Shown here: positions 18,814 through 26,880 of the stretch, in pieces
How positions within the stretch are numbered: position 1 is the stretch's first letter
Layout: the number at the start of each line of letters is the position of its first letter
Origin: an uncultured Nitrospira sp.
GTDB taxonomy: Bacteria; Nitrospirota; Nitrospiria; Nitrospirales; Nitrospiraceae
Reading direction: 5' to 3'
Length of the DNA: 64,000 nucleotides
Assembly: GCA_902500825.1 (NCBI GenBank)
Contig: CABVRX010000016.1
Coordinates: 20,561 to 84,560, forward strand
Made by a program: the position numbers and the translations under genes
Notes under the pieces: model-generated
Database searches by the model: none
The model's input: only the letters and a program-made list of their open reading frames with translations
Told to the model about the DNA's origin: nothing

Positions 18814-21800
18814 ATGGGAGGAACGGCGAACCGATGGGGGGTTTGTGCAAGTCTTATGGTTTGCTCAAGCATCCTGCTGGGTGTGTTGTCTCCTGCCCCG
18901 TCACGTGCGGCGACATGCGAGCCGCCGATCGCGAAAGCGATGGCCGTCGAGGGCAAGGTGGATGTCCGCTCCACCGACAGCACGCAGTGGCGGCCGGTCA
19001 AGCTGAACGACACCTTCTGCCCCGGCGACGTCATTCGCGTGCAGGAACGAAGCAGAGCCGATATCGCGCTCTCGAATCAGCCGATCTTACGTCTCGATCA
19101 GAACAGCACGATGACGCTCGGCGGCGTCAAGAAACAAGGCGGCTCGGTCGTCGAACTCACGAAGGGCGCCGTGCACTTCTTCAGTCGCCTCCCCAGGAAC
19201 CTCGACATCAAGACCGCCTTCGTGAACGCAGGTGTGGAAGGTACGGAAGGCGTCGTGAACGTCGGCGAGGAGAAAGCTGAAGTCACGATCTTCGAAGGGA
19301 AGGTCGTCGCGGCCAACGAATCCGGGACAGTCACCCTCACCAACGGCCAGTCGGTTGTTGCTGAAACGGGTAAACCCCTTACATATCAGACCGTCGTCAA
19401 GCCGCGCGATGCGGTGCAGTGGGCGCTGCATTACCCGCCGGTCATTGACCGGAAATCCGGTGAAGCGGGAGAAGCGCAATCGCTCACCAACCGTGCCGCA
19501 GACGCGCTGGCGGTCGGCCGGGTGGACGAAGCCAAGGCGGACCTCGACCGGGCGCTGAAAACGGATCCGCGATCTGCCGATGCACTGGCCCTCCAGTCCA
19601 TCATCGCCGTCGTGCAAAACGACAAGGAACAAGCGCTGGGCTTGGCCACCAGCGCAGTGGCGGCAAATCCGCAGTCCGCCTCCGCTAAGATCGCGCTGTC
19701 CTATGCCCAACAGGCTCATTTTGATGTCGACGGAGGGCTGAAGAGTCTCCAGGAAGCCGTCAAGGCCGAACCCAACAACGCCCTGGCCTGGTCGCGATTG
19801 GCGGAATTGCATCTGTCGCTGCAGCAACTCGATAAGGGATTAGCAGCCGCACAACAAGCCGTGGAAATAAATCCCGATGTCGAGCGGGCACACACGGTTT
19901 TAGGATTTGCCTACCTCTTGCAGGTCAAAACCAAAGAGGCGCAAGCCGAATTTCAAAAGGCGCATGAAATTGACCAAGCTGCGGCATTGCCGCAACTGGG
20001 ATTAGGTTTGGCCAAATTCCGGGAAGGCAAAGTCGAAGAAGGTCGCCGCGAGATGGAAGTCGCCGCCAGCTTGGATCCAAACAATTCGATGATCCGCAGT
20101 TATCTAGGCAAAGCGTACTTCGAAGAGAAAAAAACAGATTTGACGGAACGTGAATATCAGAACGCCAAGGAACTTGACCCCAAAGATCCAACACCGTTCT
20201 TCTATGACGCGCTACAGAAACAGCTCACCAACAGGCCGGTCGAGGCGTTAAAGGACATGGAGACGGCCATTAAGAACAATCAAAATCGCGCTGTGTATCG
20301 GTCTCAATTACAAATGGATCGAGACCTTGCGGCACGCAGTTCTGCCTTGGGTCGTGTCTACACCGATTTGGGTTTCGAGCAAGTCGCCTTGGTTGAAGGT
20401 TGGACTTCTATCACGCAGGATCCCAGCAGTTACACGGCTGCTCGTTTCCTGGCCGATACCTATGCCTCACGGGAACGTTCAGAAGTGGCGCGGGTCAGCG
20501 AATTGCTGCGATCCCAACTGTTACAACCGCAAAACATCACGCCGATCCAACCAACCCAAGCCATCAGCAATCTTTTGTTACTGGGTTCCATCGGTCCAAC
20601 CGGCACGTCGTTTAGCGAGTTCAATACCTTGATGGTCAATCGCGACCGGCTCACGTTTCTCGGCAATGGATTGTATGGTAGCAATAACACAGCGATGGGA
20701 GAAGGTGTCGTTGCCGGCATTTTCGGAAAACTCTCGGTCAGCGCCGGATTCTCCAATTTTAGGACAGATGGCTGGCGCGCGAATGCCAACCAAAAAGATG
20801 CGATTGCGAACGTGTTCATGCAGTATGAACTCACCCACAAAACGAGTATTCAGGCTGAATATCGCTATCGCAACCTACAGCTAGGTGACGTGCAGCAACG
20901 ATTCTTTAACGATAATTTCGAGCCATTTTTTAATAATTCGATAGTGAACAATGTTTTCAGGATTGGAGGACGGCATTCTTTTACACCTGACTCGACCCTG
21001 CTAGCCAACTTTAGTTACACGAAAAATGGGGATCTTGCCACATTCGCCCCTCCGAATACGCCCCCCGTTGACGTCGGACTCGGGAGTCCTGTTCCGATCT
21101 CATTCCAGCAAATCAACGGAAAAGGATTCAAGCAGGACGCGTATACCGCTGAGGTCCAACACATATTGCGCACTCAGTATCTGAATCTCGTGACCGGTGG
21201 AGGCTACAGACAACAAAACGGAAGCCCCCAATTACTTGTCAATCTTAATGCCAGCATCCTGGACCCCACGGACCCTACCCTCGCGAACCTCAATGTAGTG
21301 AACCAACCGATTCCGTTGCTTCTCCAACACCTCAACGCGTATGCGTACGGCTATTTCAAGCCGATTCGGAATCTGACCTTGATCGCGGGAGGAAGCTACG
21401 ACTATTTGGAAGGCTCACCGGCATACGTGGCTGGACCGAATTCCGACAACTCGAAGAGTCAGTTTAACCCAAAATTCGGCCTGCTCTATCAGCCTCACCC
21501 GAACACGACGATTCGGTTAGCGGCCTTCAGGACGCTTAAATCACAAACCTTAAATGAGCAGACAATCGAGCCCACCCAGGTGGCAGGCTTTAACCAGTTC
21601 TACGACGACGTCTCTATTAGCCATGGATGGCGCTACGGAGCGGCGATCAACCAAAAGTTCTCAAAGACGTTCTTTGGAGGTGTCGAAGGTTCTTACAGAA
21701 AAGTGGACCTTCCCACAACGGATGTCCTCGATGTCACAAATACCACTAACAATACTAACGAGTGGTATCAGGCGTTGGCCTATCTCAACTATGCGCCGCA

Positions 21801-22209
21801 TCCGTGGGTCGCACTCAGGGCACATTACCAATATGACCAATACGCCAACAGTTTGCCTGGTGCCGGACAATTCTCCGATGCCCAGCTATACACGAGTCGC
21901 GTGCCCTTGTCGGCTGGTTTTTTCCACCCATCTGGGTTCATTGCCAATGTGACTGTCACCTACTGGAACCAAACTGGGACGTTTGAGCCCCTGAGTCAAC
22001 CACTCGGAACACGAGTAGATGGGCACGATACGTTTTGGCTGACCGATGCCATGATCGGATACCGGATGCCGGAACGGTACGGACTGATTGTGGTCGGCGT
22101 GAAAAATCTATTTGATCAGCAGTTCAACTATTTCAACACGGACTGGAGAAATCCGATCATTCAGCCTGATCGGCTCGCATTCTTCAAGATCACCATTGCC
22201 CTTCCATGA
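18814..22209 (+). CDS. FecR-TPR-outer-membrane barrel fusion protein
   Basis: A 1131-residue protein with a cleavable signal peptide (Sec type, cleavage near SRA-AT). A FecR domain is at ~42-170 (AVEGKVDVRS, GDVIRVQERSRADIAL, EGTEGVVNVGEEKAEVTIFEGKV as separate strands). About seven tetratricopeptide repeats span ~220-500, and ~600-1131 contains many amphipathic strands typical of an outer-membrane beta-barrel, like the C-terminus of TonB-dependent receptors but without a plug domain. The C-terminal strand ends in FFKITIALP. FecR domains are usually periplasmic sensors; TPRs bind partners. The start is set by the signal peptide and the ribosome-binding site AAGGGAGGT. It is followed after 51 bp by the cysteine-rich genes. 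Confidence 0.85.
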   Translation: MGGTANRWGVCASLMVCSSILLGVLSPAPSRAATCEPPIAKAMAVEGKVDVRSTDSTQWRPVKLNDTFCPGDVIRVQERSRADIALSNQPILRLDQNSTMTLGGVKKQGGSVVELTKGAVHFFSRLPRNLDIKTAFVNAGVEGTEGVVNVGEEKAEVTIFEGKVVAANESGTVTLTNGQSVVAETGKPLTYQTVVKPRDAVQWALHYPPVIDRKSGEAGEAQSLTNRAADALAVGRVDEAKADLDRALKTDPRSADALALQSIIAVVQNDKEQALGLATSAVAANPQSASAKIALSYAQQAHFDVDGGLKSLQEAVKAEPNNALAWSRLAELHLSLQQLDKGLAAAQQAVEINPDVERAHTVLGFAYLLQVKTKEAQAEFQKAHEIDQAAALPQLGLGLAKFREGKVEEGRREMEVAASLDPNNSMIRSYLGKAYFEEKKTDLTEREYQNAKELDPKDPTPFFYDALQKQLTNRPVEALKDMETAIKNNQNRAVYRSQLQMDRDLAARSSALGRVYTDLGFEQVALVEGWTSITQDPSSYTAARFLADTYASRERSEVARVSELLRSQLLQPQNITPIQPTQAISNLLLLGSIGPTGTSFSEFNTLMVNRDRLTFLGNGLYGSNNTAMGEGVVAGIFGKLSVSAGFSNFRTDGWRANANQKDAIANVFMQYELTHKTSIQAEYRYRNLQLGDVQQRFFNDNFEPFFNNSIVNNVFRIGGRHSFTPDSTLLANFSYTKNGDLATFAPPNTPPVDVGLGSPVPISFQQINGKGFKQDAYTAEVQHILRTQYLNLVTGGGYRQQNGSPQLLVNLNASILDPTDPTLANLNVVNQPIPLLLQHLNAYAYGYFKPIRNLTLIAGGSYDYLEGSPAYVAGPNSDNSKSQFNPKFGLLYQPHPNTTIRLAAFRTLKSQTLNEQTIEPTQVAGFNQFYDDVSISHGWRYGAAINQKFSKTFFGGVEGSYRKVDLPTTDVLDVTNTTNNTNEWYQALAYLNYAPHPWVALRAHYQYDQYANSLPGAGQFSDAQLYTSRVPLSAGFFHPSGFIANVTVTYWNQTGTFEPLSQPLGTRVDGHDTFWLTDAMIGYRMPERYGLIVVGVKNLFDQQFNYFNTDWRNPIIQPDRLAFFKITIALP

Positions 22210-22260
22210 GAACAATGATCAAAAATGTGCTGATGAAAACCCAACCGACAGGAGGTGCGT

Positions 22261-22926
22261 ATGTTGATTAGATGCTTAGCCGTGATCTGTGCCATGGCGC
22301 TCACCATTCCTATCTGGGGACTCACGAGTGACGCCCTGGCACTGAACATTACGTTGAGGAAGGCGAGCCCCAATACCGTGGGCTGTGACCTGGTTGTGAC
22401 CGAGACAGGAGATATTGACACGGATACCTTGAGCGTTAGCTGCAAAGTTGGGCCGCCGTCAGAAGGCGTGCCTAATATACCCGGGCTTGCTCTGTGTCGC
22501 AATCCAGGGAGCAAGAAGAACGCAGCCCCAGGGATACAGCTGGTGGAAGTGGAATTAGTTGGATCATTTGAGGACACGTCCTCAGTTAACCAGGTGAATT
22601 GCAACGGGGAGACTGGACAGTGTGAACAAACTGTTACCGCTTCGGCCAAAGGAGCTCAATTAGCCGCGTTAAATGCTGCATGCCCAAACCCACGATGGAC
22701 CGTGTCAGATTTTGCGCCCTGTTCGACGATAATTATGGTCACAGCAACTGGTACATGTGGCGAAGGGTACGGGACGAGGACAGCCACGGCAACATTCAGC
22801 TGTGTAGAGATTAACTGCCAGGCGGTAGTGCAGTTCGATAAAAAAACTGGGAGATTGGGGGGGCCTGATTACGCATGCAATGAGGTATCTAGGACAGATT
22901 CAGGGTGTGTGTATCCTGGAGACTAA
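22261..22926 (+). CDS. Secreted twelve-cysteine protein A
   Basis: A 221-residue protein with a signal peptide (hydrophobic core ALTIPIWGL, likely cleavage after DALA) and a mature part of about 195 residues containing 12 Cys. I do not recognise the family. The 12 Cys align one for one with those of the downstream paralogue, along with ITLRKASPN, VGPP, NPGxK, NAAPGIQL and LNAACPNP. An even, conserved Cys count in an exported protein implies up to six disulfides, and a DsbA-like gene follows. Start: ATG at 22261 is 5 bases after AGGAGG; an upstream in-frame GTG overlaps that site. Confidence 0.8.
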   Translation: MLIRCLAVICAMALTIPIWGLTSDALALNITLRKASPNTVGCDLVVTETGDIDTDTLSVSCKVGPPSEGVPNIPGLALCRNPGSKKNAAPGIQLVEVELVGSFEDTSSVNQVNCNGETGQCEQTVTASAKGAQLAALNAACPNPRWTVSDFAPCSTIIMVTATGTCGEGYGTRTATATFSCVEINCQAVVQFDKKTGRLGGPDYACNEVSRTDSGCVYPGD

Positions 22927-22935
22927 GGAGGTTGA

Positions 22936-23086
22936 ATGCTGAGGCCAGTACCAACAAGTCGCCCGATCACTTTTGTGCTTTGGGGATGGGGCTCCTGCAG
23001 GCCGCAGGGCTGAGTGAGAACACGGGGACCGCTGCACAGCCAACAGCGGTCGCCACTATTGATGGTTCCATTGTCTCAGAAGCCGA
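22936..23086 (+). pseudogene. Truncated copy of the DsbA-like gene start
   Basis: This 150-bp stretch matches the first ~150 bp of the complete DsbA-like gene at 23845. Shared elements include ATGCTGAGG, GGGGATGGG, GCTGAG(T/C)GAGAAC and the stretch encoding ATIDGSIVSEA. A one-base deletion near 22978 shifts the frame, so translation from the ATG ends early at GLY-TGA. The copy is cut at the duplication junction, where the second leader begins. It cannot make a functional enzyme and is a duplication relic. Confidence 0.85.
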
Positions 23087-23140
23087 GAGCACAATGGCCA
23101 AAAATGTATTAATGCAAACCCAACCAACAGGAGGCGCGTT

Positions 23141-23782
23141 ATGTTGAGTAGATTCATGTCCGTGCTCTGTGTCATGGCGCTCACCATTCCTATCTGGGGA
23201 CTCACGAGTGACGCCCTGGCACTGAACATTACGTTGAGGAAGGCGAGCCCCAATAGCGTGTTGTGTGAGGTGCAGGGTACCGGTGCGGGAAATATTACCA
23301 AGGATCCCCTGGTCTTTAGCTGCGAAGTTGGGCCGCCGCAAGAACTCTCGACTATAACCGGGCTTGTTGTGTGTGGAAATCCCGGGAAGAAGTTGAATGC
23401 CGCGCCCGGTATACAGCTGGCGGAATTAGCTGGAACATTTGTTGAGTTTGATCCAGTTAGCCCGAGAAATTGTGACAAGAATGGAAAGTGCGTACAAAGT
23501 GTTCTTGCTGAGCCAACCGAAACTCAATTAACCTCGTTAAATGCTGCATGCCCAAACCCACAATGGGTTGCGAAAGATTTTGTGCCCTGTGCAGCGACTG
23601 TTACGGTCCAAGGGATTGGTCTGTGTAGTGATCGAATCACCGAGGGGGTGCTAGCCCAGGCATCATACTCCTGCGTGATCCCGAATTGTGAGGCTGTCCT
23701 GACATACAATCCAGCCACTCAGAAATTGGAGGGACCTGATTTCACATGCACAAAGCTATCAGAGGGACCGTCATCATGTTAG
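23141..23782 (+). CDS. Secreted twelve-cysteine protein B
   Basis: A 213-residue paralogue of protein A. The signal peptide and first ten mature residues are almost identical (the DNA too), while the remainder has diverged to roughly one third to one half identity, with all 12 Cys kept. The sharp change from near-identical to divergent sequence suggests recent gene conversion or strong constraint at the 5' end. Elements such as NPGKKLNAAPGIQL, AACPNPQW and CEAVLTYNP recur. The AGGAGG ribosome-binding site lies 5-8 bp before ATG. The DsbA-like gene starts 62 bp downstream. Confidence 0.8.
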   Translation: MLSRFMSVLCVMALTIPIWGLTSDALALNITLRKASPNSVLCEVQGTGAGNITKDPLVFSCEVGPPQELSTITGLVVCGNPGKKLNAAPGIQLAELAGTFVEFDPVSPRNCDKNGKCVQSVLAEPTETQLTSLNAACPNPQWVAKDFVPCAATVTVQGIGLCSDRITEGVLAQASYSCVIPNCEAVLTYNPATQKLEGPDFTCTKLSEGPSSC

Positions 23783-23844
23783 GAACACTACAAAATGGAG
23801 CATTAAAGAGTGGGCACCAGGCTTGTAGAGGAAGAGAAGATTGA

Positions 23845-24906
23845 ATGCTGAGGTACGTACAAAAAAGTTGCCGGTTCACTTTCTTGATTTTGGGGATGGG
23901 TTTGTTGCCGGCCGCAGGACTGAGCGAGAACAGGGGGACAGCCATACAGCCAACACCTGTCGCCACTATTGATGGTTCCATTGTCTCAGAAGCTGATCTC
24001 GCTCAGACGGTCGCGGGCCAACTCCAACAGTTAAGACAGCAGGAATATGAGCTGAAGAGTAAATCGCTGGACCAGTTGATTGCCAGGCGGTTACTCGAAG
24101 TGGAGGCCGCGAAGCAGGGTATCTCGGTTGATCAACTGACCGATCGCGAAGTCAAGGCAAAGGTCGGTGAACCAACCGATGCGGAGGTGGAAGCGTATTA
24201 TCTCGGCCAAAGGGATCGTCTTCAGCGGCCGCTATCTGAAATTCGATCACAGCTTCGGGAGGCTTTACGCCAGTCGCGAATTCAAGAGGGCATGCACCAG
24301 TATGGTGCTCGATTGAAAGCTGCATCAACGATTGTGGTGTGGCTCAATCCGCCTCGCGTTGAACTCAGTGGACATTCCAGCCGTATTCGGGGCAATTCGG
24401 ATGCGCCGGTCGCAATCGTGGAATTCTCGGATTTTCACTGCCCATTCTGTAAACGGGTGCAGCCTTCTCTGAACGAAGTGCTGTCGCGCTACGATGGAAA
24501 AGTTAAACACGTCTTCCGCGATTTCCCGTTGGATAACCTCCATCCGCAAGCCAGAGCGGCGGCCGAGGCCGCCAATTGCTCGGGAGATCAGGGTAAATTC
24601 TGGGAGTACCACGATCTCCTCTTTGCACAGGCTCCGAAAGCCTCGCTCGAAGATCTCAAAGGCTATGCCAGGACCGTGGGCTTGAATACGGAGAAGTTCG
24701 ACAACTGTGTCTTTCAAGGCACGCATCATGATGCGGTGCAACGTGATATCGATGAGGCGACCAGGGTAGGGATGACTGGGACACCGGGTTTCTTCATCAA
24801 TGGACGATTTCTCAACGGTGCACAGCCATTAGAGAAGTTTGTGCAGATCATCGACGAGGAACTGGCGTTCACACAGAAAGGGCACCGTCAGCGCATCGCT
24901 GAATGA
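23845..24906 (+). CDS. DsbA-family oxidoreductase with SurA-like N-terminal region
   Basis: A 353-residue exported protein with a signal peptide (LILGMGLLPAAGLSE). Residues ~35-160 resemble the N-terminal helical region of SurA/PpiD chaperones (ATIDGSIVSEADLAQ, LDQLIARRLLEVEAAKQGI). Residues ~170-345 are a thioredoxin-like DsbA domain with active site CPFC near 199-202 in FSDFHCPFCKR, and the cis-Pro loop GMTGTPGFFING near 310. CPFC is close to E. coli DsbA CPHC. The enzyme is expected to oxidise or isomerise disulfides in exported proteins. Its position directly after a twelve-cysteine protein suggests a dedicated substrate. It is the complete copy of the duplicated pair. Confidence 0.88.
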   Translation: MLRYVQKSCRFTFLILGMGLLPAAGLSENRGTAIQPTPVATIDGSIVSEADLAQTVAGQLQQLRQQEYELKSKSLDQLIARRLLEVEAAKQGISVDQLTDREVKAKVGEPTDAEVEAYYLGQRDRLQRPLSEIRSQLREALRQSRIQEGMHQYGARLKAASTIVVWLNPPRVELSGHSSRIRGNSDAPVAIVEFSDFHCPFCKRVQPSLNEVLSRYDGKVKHVFRDFPLDNLHPQARAAAEAANCSGDQGKFWEYHDLLFAQAPKASLEDLKGYARTVGLNTEKFDNCVFQGTHHDAVQRDIDEATRVGMTGTPGFFINGRFLNGAQPLEKFVQIIDEELAFTQKGHRQRIAE

Positions 24907-25206
24907 AGTGCTCTCCACCCGCATCGAATCTGAATGAACCGCTGGAAGAACAGGCCAGCATGAAGTCGATCAGAAGTGGCAGTGCGCCGGCCTGACGCGC
25001 ACTACCATGTCGCTCATGAATCATGAGTCAAATGAACAGCCCGCCCAAAAGAATGCAAGCCAAGGTATGAAGACAGGGGGGAGTCCAACATGGTATAATT
25101 TTGCATACCGTGAGAGGCATGCTCTATTTGATTGGCTGTCAGATATTAGCTGGCAAAAGTGTTCCTGCCGGCGGCCAACCGCATCTCTAAAATCCGAAGT
25201 CTGGAC
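24907..25206. other. Intergenic region before the phosphodiesterase
   Basis: About 300 bp. An extended -10 element TGGTATAAT is present at 25091-25099. No small gene or RNA structure is convincing here. Confidence 0.4.
25091..25099 (+). promoter_or_regulatory. Candidate extended -10 promoter
   Basis: TGGTATAAT matches an extended -10 box (TG-N-TATAAT) with a perfect TATAAT hexamer. The -35 region (AGACAG) is poor, as extended -10 promoters allow. It would start the phosphodiesterase transcript about 100 nt before the ATG. Confidence 0.45.
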
Positions 25207-25995
25207 ATGCAGATACGAGTGTTGGGTTGCCACGGGGCGGATTGCCTCGTGAATACAACAGACCGGTCGGTTTGCCAAGAGAGTTGCGGATTCCTCATTG
25301 ACAACTCCGTGCTTCTGGACGGTGGCACAATCGGCACGCGACTCACCTTGTCAGAGCAGTGTCGTATCCGATTTGTGCTCCTCAGCCATCTTCATTTCGA
25401 TCATATCAAGGGTCTACCATTATTGGTTGACAATCTCGCTGAATGGTTCGTTGAACCAGTGACTGTTGCGGCAACGGAGCCGGTCCTGCAGGGTTTGAGG
25501 GACCATGTGTTTAATGACAAGGTCTATCCAAATTTTTTCCAGCTGCCGAGTCAGGAAAATCCGATCCTGCAAGCACACGTGCTTCATCCTGGCAAATCGG
25601 TTGTGCTCGGACATCTTGAGGTCATTCCCGTTTCGGTCAACCACACCGTCCCCACCGTGGGATATGTGGTGAAGGATGACGAAGCTGCCTTGCTCTATAG
25701 CGGTGATACCTATCAGACTGAGGAAATCTGGAGCCTGGGTCAGACAACGCCCGAACTCAAGGCCGCTTTTATTGAATCATCCTTTCCTGACGAACTGGGG
25801 AAGTTGGCCCAAAAATCCAAACACCTGACTCCTTCGCTGTTCCTCAAGGAGTTTCAAAAACTTAGGCGTCCGAACCTGCCTGTCTACGCGTATCACATGA
25901 AGCCTCCTTACCAGGCCCAGATCAAGGAGGAAATCAGTCGGCTAGGCATTGAGCGGGTGGCGTTTCTCGAAGAAGGTCAGATCATTAAGTTGTAA
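25207..25995 (+). CDS. Class II 3',5'-cyclic-nucleotide phosphodiesterase-like metallo-beta-lactamase fold protein
   Basis: A 262-residue metallo-beta-lactamase-fold hydrolase. The metal motif is LSHLHFDHIKGLP, matching the HxHxDH set, with further ligands in NHTVPTVGY and YSGDTY and a final His in YAYHMKPP. The sequence fits the bacterial class II cyclic-nucleotide phosphodiesterase group better than tRNase Z or glyoxalase II, for example in LGCHGAD, LPLLVDNLAE and the SVNHTVPTVGYV pattern. It would hydrolyse cAMP or cGMP. Two cyclases lie upstream, consistent with signal removal. The start ATG at 25207 removes 16 non-conserved codons. Confidence 0.75.
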   Translation: MQIRVLGCHGADCLVNTTDRSVCQESCGFLIDNSVLLDGGTIGTRLTLSEQCRIRFVLLSHLHFDHIKGLPLLVDNLAEWFVEPVTVAATEPVLQGLRDHVFNDKVYPNFFQLPSQENPILQAHVLHPGKSVVLGHLEVIPVSVNHTVPTVGYVVKDDEAALLYSGDTYQTEEIWSLGQTTPELKAAFIESSFPDELGKLAQKSKHLTPSLFLKEFQKLRRPNLPVYAYHMKPPYQAQIKEEISRLGIERVAFLEEGQIIKL

Positions 25996-26050
25996 TTGCA
26001 CACGAGTGGTGAGATTCTCTTAACCCCGGCTGGCTAGGCTCATCGATTGG

Positions 26051-26818
26051 CTAGCCTGTGAGATGACTGATTAACCAATCTGCGATTAAGTCCGTCATCC
26101 GTCCAAAATCGTCGCCCCTCGTAAACTGATGATCGGCACCGGGCAACAGCTCGAGGTGTTTCTTGACCAGCAACGCGTCGTAAAGCTGTCGACTTTGATG
26201 AAGCGGGACATGCTCGTCCTTGTCGCCCTGCACAATGACGGTTGGGGCGGTGATCGATCGTGCGGGGGCGTAGGCGATCTGTCGGAGGGCATCTTCATAA
26301 AAGGCGTAGTGGAGCGCGATTCGATCGGGACCGCCCATGATATTCGGAATCGTACCGGTGGCTTTCCAGTGAGCCATTTCATCATCCCCAAATTCGAGCC
26401 GTAGCTCCTCGGCAAAGTCCACGACGGGACATTTCAGAGCGAGACAGGCCAAGTCCCCCCGTTGCGAAGCAGTCAAAATCGACACCAGACCGCCGAAACT
26501 TGAGCCCATCAGGCCGATGTGCCGATACCCGCGCTTTCTCATGAGCTCGACCGCTCGATGTGCCTGTTCAACCGCCAAGCTGACGGTGATCTGATCGAAC
26601 GGTCCCTCGCTTTCCCCTTGGCCAAAGAAATCGAAACGAAAGGTGGCGATGCTTTGGCTGCCCAGCATGCGGGTCAGTGCGTTGTTCGTCGAGCTGGTTT
26701 TCGATGAAAGAAATCCGTGACAGAGGATGGAAATTTTGTCCGTCCCTCCGTCGGGGACGGTCAAGATGGCGGCGACCCGATGGCCGTGAGGATCGAGGAA
26801 TGAGAACCGTTCTTCCAC
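26051..26818 (-). CDS. Alpha/beta hydrolase of the serine aminopeptidase type
   Basis: A 255-residue hydrolase with nucleophile elbow GSSFGG, acid residue in VQGDKDEHVP, and catalytic His in PGADHQFTRG. Oxyanion region is LCHGFLSSKTSST. The family includes serine aminopeptidases S33 and small esterases, and substrates cannot be inferred. No signal peptide, so probably cytoplasmic. It is last of a minus-strand group with the oxidase-like membrane protein 62 bp upstream. Confidence 0.85.
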   Translation of the reverse strand: MEERFSFLDPHGHRVAAILTVPDGGTDKISILCHGFLSSKTSSTNNALTRMLGSQSIATFRFDFFGQGESEGPFDQITVSLAVEQAHRAVELMRKRGYRHIGLMGSSFGGLVSILTASQRGDLACLALKCPVVDFAEELRLEFGDDEMAHWKATGTIPNIMGGPDRIALHYAFYEDALRQIAYAPARSITAPTVIVQGDKDEHVPLHQSRQLYDALLVKKHLELLPGADHQFTRGDDFGRMTDLIADWLISHLTG

Positions 26819-26880
26819 AGGAGGGATTGTATCAGAGTCGGGGTCTGAGATCAGGAAGAAGGTCGGTCCCTGGTGGGCGT

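Larger units (their letters stand above)
22213..23996 (+). repeat. Tandem duplication, period about 880 bp
   Basis: Unit A (22213-23086) and unit B (23092-23996) each hold a leader with CAATG(A/G)(T/C)CAAAAATG, an AGGAGG ribosome-binding site, a twelve-cysteine secreted protein gene and the first part of the DsbA-like gene. Start codons of the two secreted genes are 880 bp apart. The first ~80 bp of coding sequence are nearly identical between units. Unit A ends in a truncated DsbA-like gene, so unit B is the complete copy. Confidence 0.85.

Noticed and set aside
23810..23826. Sigma-54-like sequence before the DsbA-like gene
   Set aside because: GGGCACCAGGCTTGTA has the right spacing but the -12 dinucleotide is GT instead of GC, which is nearly invariant. 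Not called.
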